A stretch of DNA of 8,307 bases, taken from contig JAJZRT010000134.1 of assembly GCA_021802595.1 (NCBI GenBank), positions 1-8,307 of the forward strand, read 5' to 3'. The notes beneath the pieces were generated by a model. The model made no database searches. It saw only the letters and a program-made list of their open reading frames with translations, and was not told the origin of the DNA. This stretch comes from Pseudomonadota bacterium. Lineage in GTDB: Bacteria > Pseudomonadota > Gammaproteobacteria > Burkholderiales > Thiobacillaceae. Of the stretch, positions 6,714 to 8,307 are shown piece by piece (position 1 is the first letter of the stretch; every line of letters begins with the position of its first letter). Made by a program: the position numbers and the translations under genes.

Positions 6714-8307
6714 ATGACCGTTTCCCCCGCTTTGTCCCTGTTCCTGCGCCGCGCCTCGCGCTGGCTGGCAGCCTTGCTGGTATTGGCTGCCGCGGGCTTT
6801 GCCACGGTGGTGGCGCTGATGTATTTCTGGGTGCTGCCGAATATCGCCACACACCGCGATACGGTGGCCGCGCTGATGTCACGTGCGCTGGGGCAGCGGG
6901 TGACCCTGGAGGCGGTGTCGGGCACGTGGCAGCAGGCGCGTCCCGAATTCCGCCTGCAGGGCGTTCGCCTGTACGACCACCAGGGCCATGCAGCCCTTTA
7001 CCTGCCCGAGCTCGAGGCCTCGTTTGCCTGGCGTTCGCTGCTGTTTCTGGAGCCCCGTTTCAACCGGATCGAGCTGCAGGGGCTGGTGCTCGGGGTGCGG
7101 CGTGCGCGCGATGGGCATTTCTACGTCGGTGGCATCCCGGTCAACCCGGCAGCCCCGGACAGCGGATTTTCCAGCTGGCTGCTGCGGCAGGGACAGGTGC
7201 ATGCCGGCAGCGTCACGCTCACCTGGCTCGACGATGTGCGCAACGCGCCGCCGCTCACCCTGACGGCGGTCGATTTCACGCTGACCAATGTGCGCCGGGC
7301 CCATCGGCTGATGGTGCGCGCCATTCCGCCGGCCAGCCTGGCGCGGCCGCTGGAGATTGTGGCGAAACTGCGCGCGCGCCATGTGGACGATCCCAGGAGC
7401 TGGAACGGCACCATCGATGCGAGCGTGGCCGGGGTGTCGTTTCCGCGCCTCGCTGCCTGGCTGGCGCTGCCCTATCAGCCGCAGCAGGGTTGGGGTGCGC
7501 TGAACATGCAGTTCGAGGTGGCGCGCGGCGCGCTGGTCGGAGTGACGGCCGCGCTCGATCTGCGTGATGTCGCAGCGGTGCTGGGCGACGGGCTGCCGGC
7601 GTTGAGGCTGGCGCAGGTACGCGGCCAGGCGATGTGGCAGCGCGGTCCCGACGGTCAGCGCATGGCATTTGACAAGTTGAGGGTGGCACGCCCGGGCGCC
7701 GCCCTTGGCGCACCGTTCAACGTCGGGGTGTCGTGGGGCGGGGCGGAACGCGAAATCACGGCCGAGGGACTCAGCCTGGGCGGCTGGCAATCGCTCCTGC
7801 CGAGCCTGCCGATGGATGATGCCTTGCGCGCCCGCCTGCAAACCCTGCAGCCGCAGGGCCGTTTCGACCTGCTGCGGTTCCGCTGGAACGGGCCACAGCC
7901 CGGACTGGACAATTTCGGCGTCGCCGCCCGCTTCAGCGGGCTGGGTGTGACGGCGGTCGACAACCAGCCAGGCCTGACCAATCTGAGTGGCCACATCGAG
8001 GGCGATGCGCGTGCCGGGGTGTTCGAGATCGATTCGCAGCAGATGAAGCTGAGCCTGCCCGACCTGTTCCGCGAGCCTTCGTTCGGGATCGACAGCCTGC
8101 ATGCGCGCGGCAAGTGGACCAGAACGCCGCGCGGTCGCCGCCTCTCGCTGGACGACCTGGCATTCGCCAACCTGGATATGGCCGGCACGGCGAAAGGGTC
8201 CTACGAATTGATCCCCGGCCAGCGCGGCGTCATCGACCTGACGGCCCATCTGAGCCGCGCCGACGGCACGGCGGTGTATCGCTACCTGCCGAAACAGGTC
8301 GGCGACC
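6714..8307 (+). CDS. yhdP: YhdP family AsmA-like envelope protein, N-terminal part (partial)
   Basis: The reading frame is open from the ATG at 6714 to the right edge, giving 531 codons of a protein that should exceed 1,200 residues. A basic start (FLRRASRW, 10-17) is followed by one hydrophobic anchor at about residues 18-40, so the rest should lie in the periplasm. After it comes the AsmA/YhdP opening pattern: a GTWQQARPEFRLQGVRLYD segment, then LEASFAWRSLL, PRFNRIELQGLVLGVRRARDG and FYVGGIPV. The later part is a run of amphipathic beta strands, as expected of a long beta-groove. In E. coli, YhdP, TamB and YdbH are redundant carriers of phospholipids from inner to outer membrane. In Betaproteobacteria yhdP is often beside glnE, which fits the left edge of this window. 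The start is the first suitable ATG but lacks a Shine-Dalgarno sequence, so it is only probable. Confidence 0.86.
   Translation, partial: MTVSPALSLFLRRASRWLAALLVLAAAGFATVVALMYFWVLPNIATHRDTVAALMSRALGQRVTLEAVSGTWQQARPEFRLQGVRLYDHQGHAALYLPELEASFAWRSLLFLEPRFNRIELQGLVLGVRRARDGHFYVGGIPVNPAAPDSGFSSWLLRQGQVHAGSVTLTWLDDVRNAPPLTLTAVDFTLTNVRRAHRLMVRAIPPASLARPLEIVAKLRARHVDDPRSWNGTIDASVAGVSFPRLAAWLALPYQPQQGWGALNMQFEVARGALVGVTAALDLRDVAAVLGDGLPALRLAQVRGQAMWQRGPDGQRMAFDKLRVARPGAALGAPFNVGVSWGGAEREITAEGLSLGGWQSLLPSLPMDDALRARLQTLQPQGRFDLLRFRWNGPQPGLDNFGVAARFSGLGVTAVDNQPGLTNLSGHIEGDARAGVFEIDSQQMKLSLPDLFREPSFGIDSLHARGKWTRTPRGRRLSLDDLAFANLDMAGTAKGSYELIPGQRGVIDLTAHLSRADGTAVYRYLPKQVGD

Noticed and set aside
6879..8249. 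A 456-codon - strand open frame opposite the YhdP-like gene
   Set aside because: The + strand frame is open throughout, starts with a membrane anchor and has AsmA-like patterns. The antisense product has no domain and the typical composition of a mirror frame.

Overview
This is a GC-rich, densely coding bacterial chromosome segment. The proteins look most like those of Betaproteobacteria, from the style of the Acs, GlnE and YhdP proteins. I suspect a Thiobacillus/Nitrosomonadales- or Rhodocyclales-like lineage, but family and genus cannot be fixed by eye. No mobile element, CRISPR array, tRNA or rRNA gene is visible, and no gene-free gap approaches 300 bases.

Layout. Positions 1-1346 (-) hold the N-terminal half of glnE, which controls glutamine synthetase, cut by the left edge. 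A 53-bp divergent gap follows, then acs (acetyl-CoA synthetase, + strand, 1400-3361). Next is a small gene of unknown role (3432-3821, +) that resembles the third domain of peptide-chain release factor eRF1. It ends in two tandem hairpins, the second a textbook intrinsic terminator. On the opposite strand lie an NAD(P)H-dependent FMN reductase (3880-4461) and, upstream of it in the same direction, a pirin-family cupin (4533-5231). A LysR-type regulator (5341-6246, +) is divergent from the pirin gene across 109 bp that carry a cluster of TTCGA repeats directly before the regulator's start. hslR (heat shock protein 15, 6236-6634) overlaps the end of the LysR gene by 11 bp. The window ends inside a long AsmA-like envelope protein gene of the YhdP type (6714 to the right edge).

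How the genes fit together. Pirin, flavin reductase and LysR look like one regulated redox or quinone-response unit: the regulator probably controls the divergent pirin-reductase pair. Acs feeds acetate into acetyl-CoA and GlnE tunes nitrogen assimilation; they share a short divergent promoter region but no pathway. HslR and YhdP are housekeeping functions (rescue of stalled 50S subunits; lipid traffic to the outer membrane).

I see no wholly new system here. The most striking oddity is in Acs: the conserved A8 motif after GHRLGT appears to lack two residues that are nearly always present, a clean in-frame 6-nt loss beside the hinge and active-site loop. The next most interesting items are the TTCGA operator-like array and the uncharacterised eRF1-like protein.
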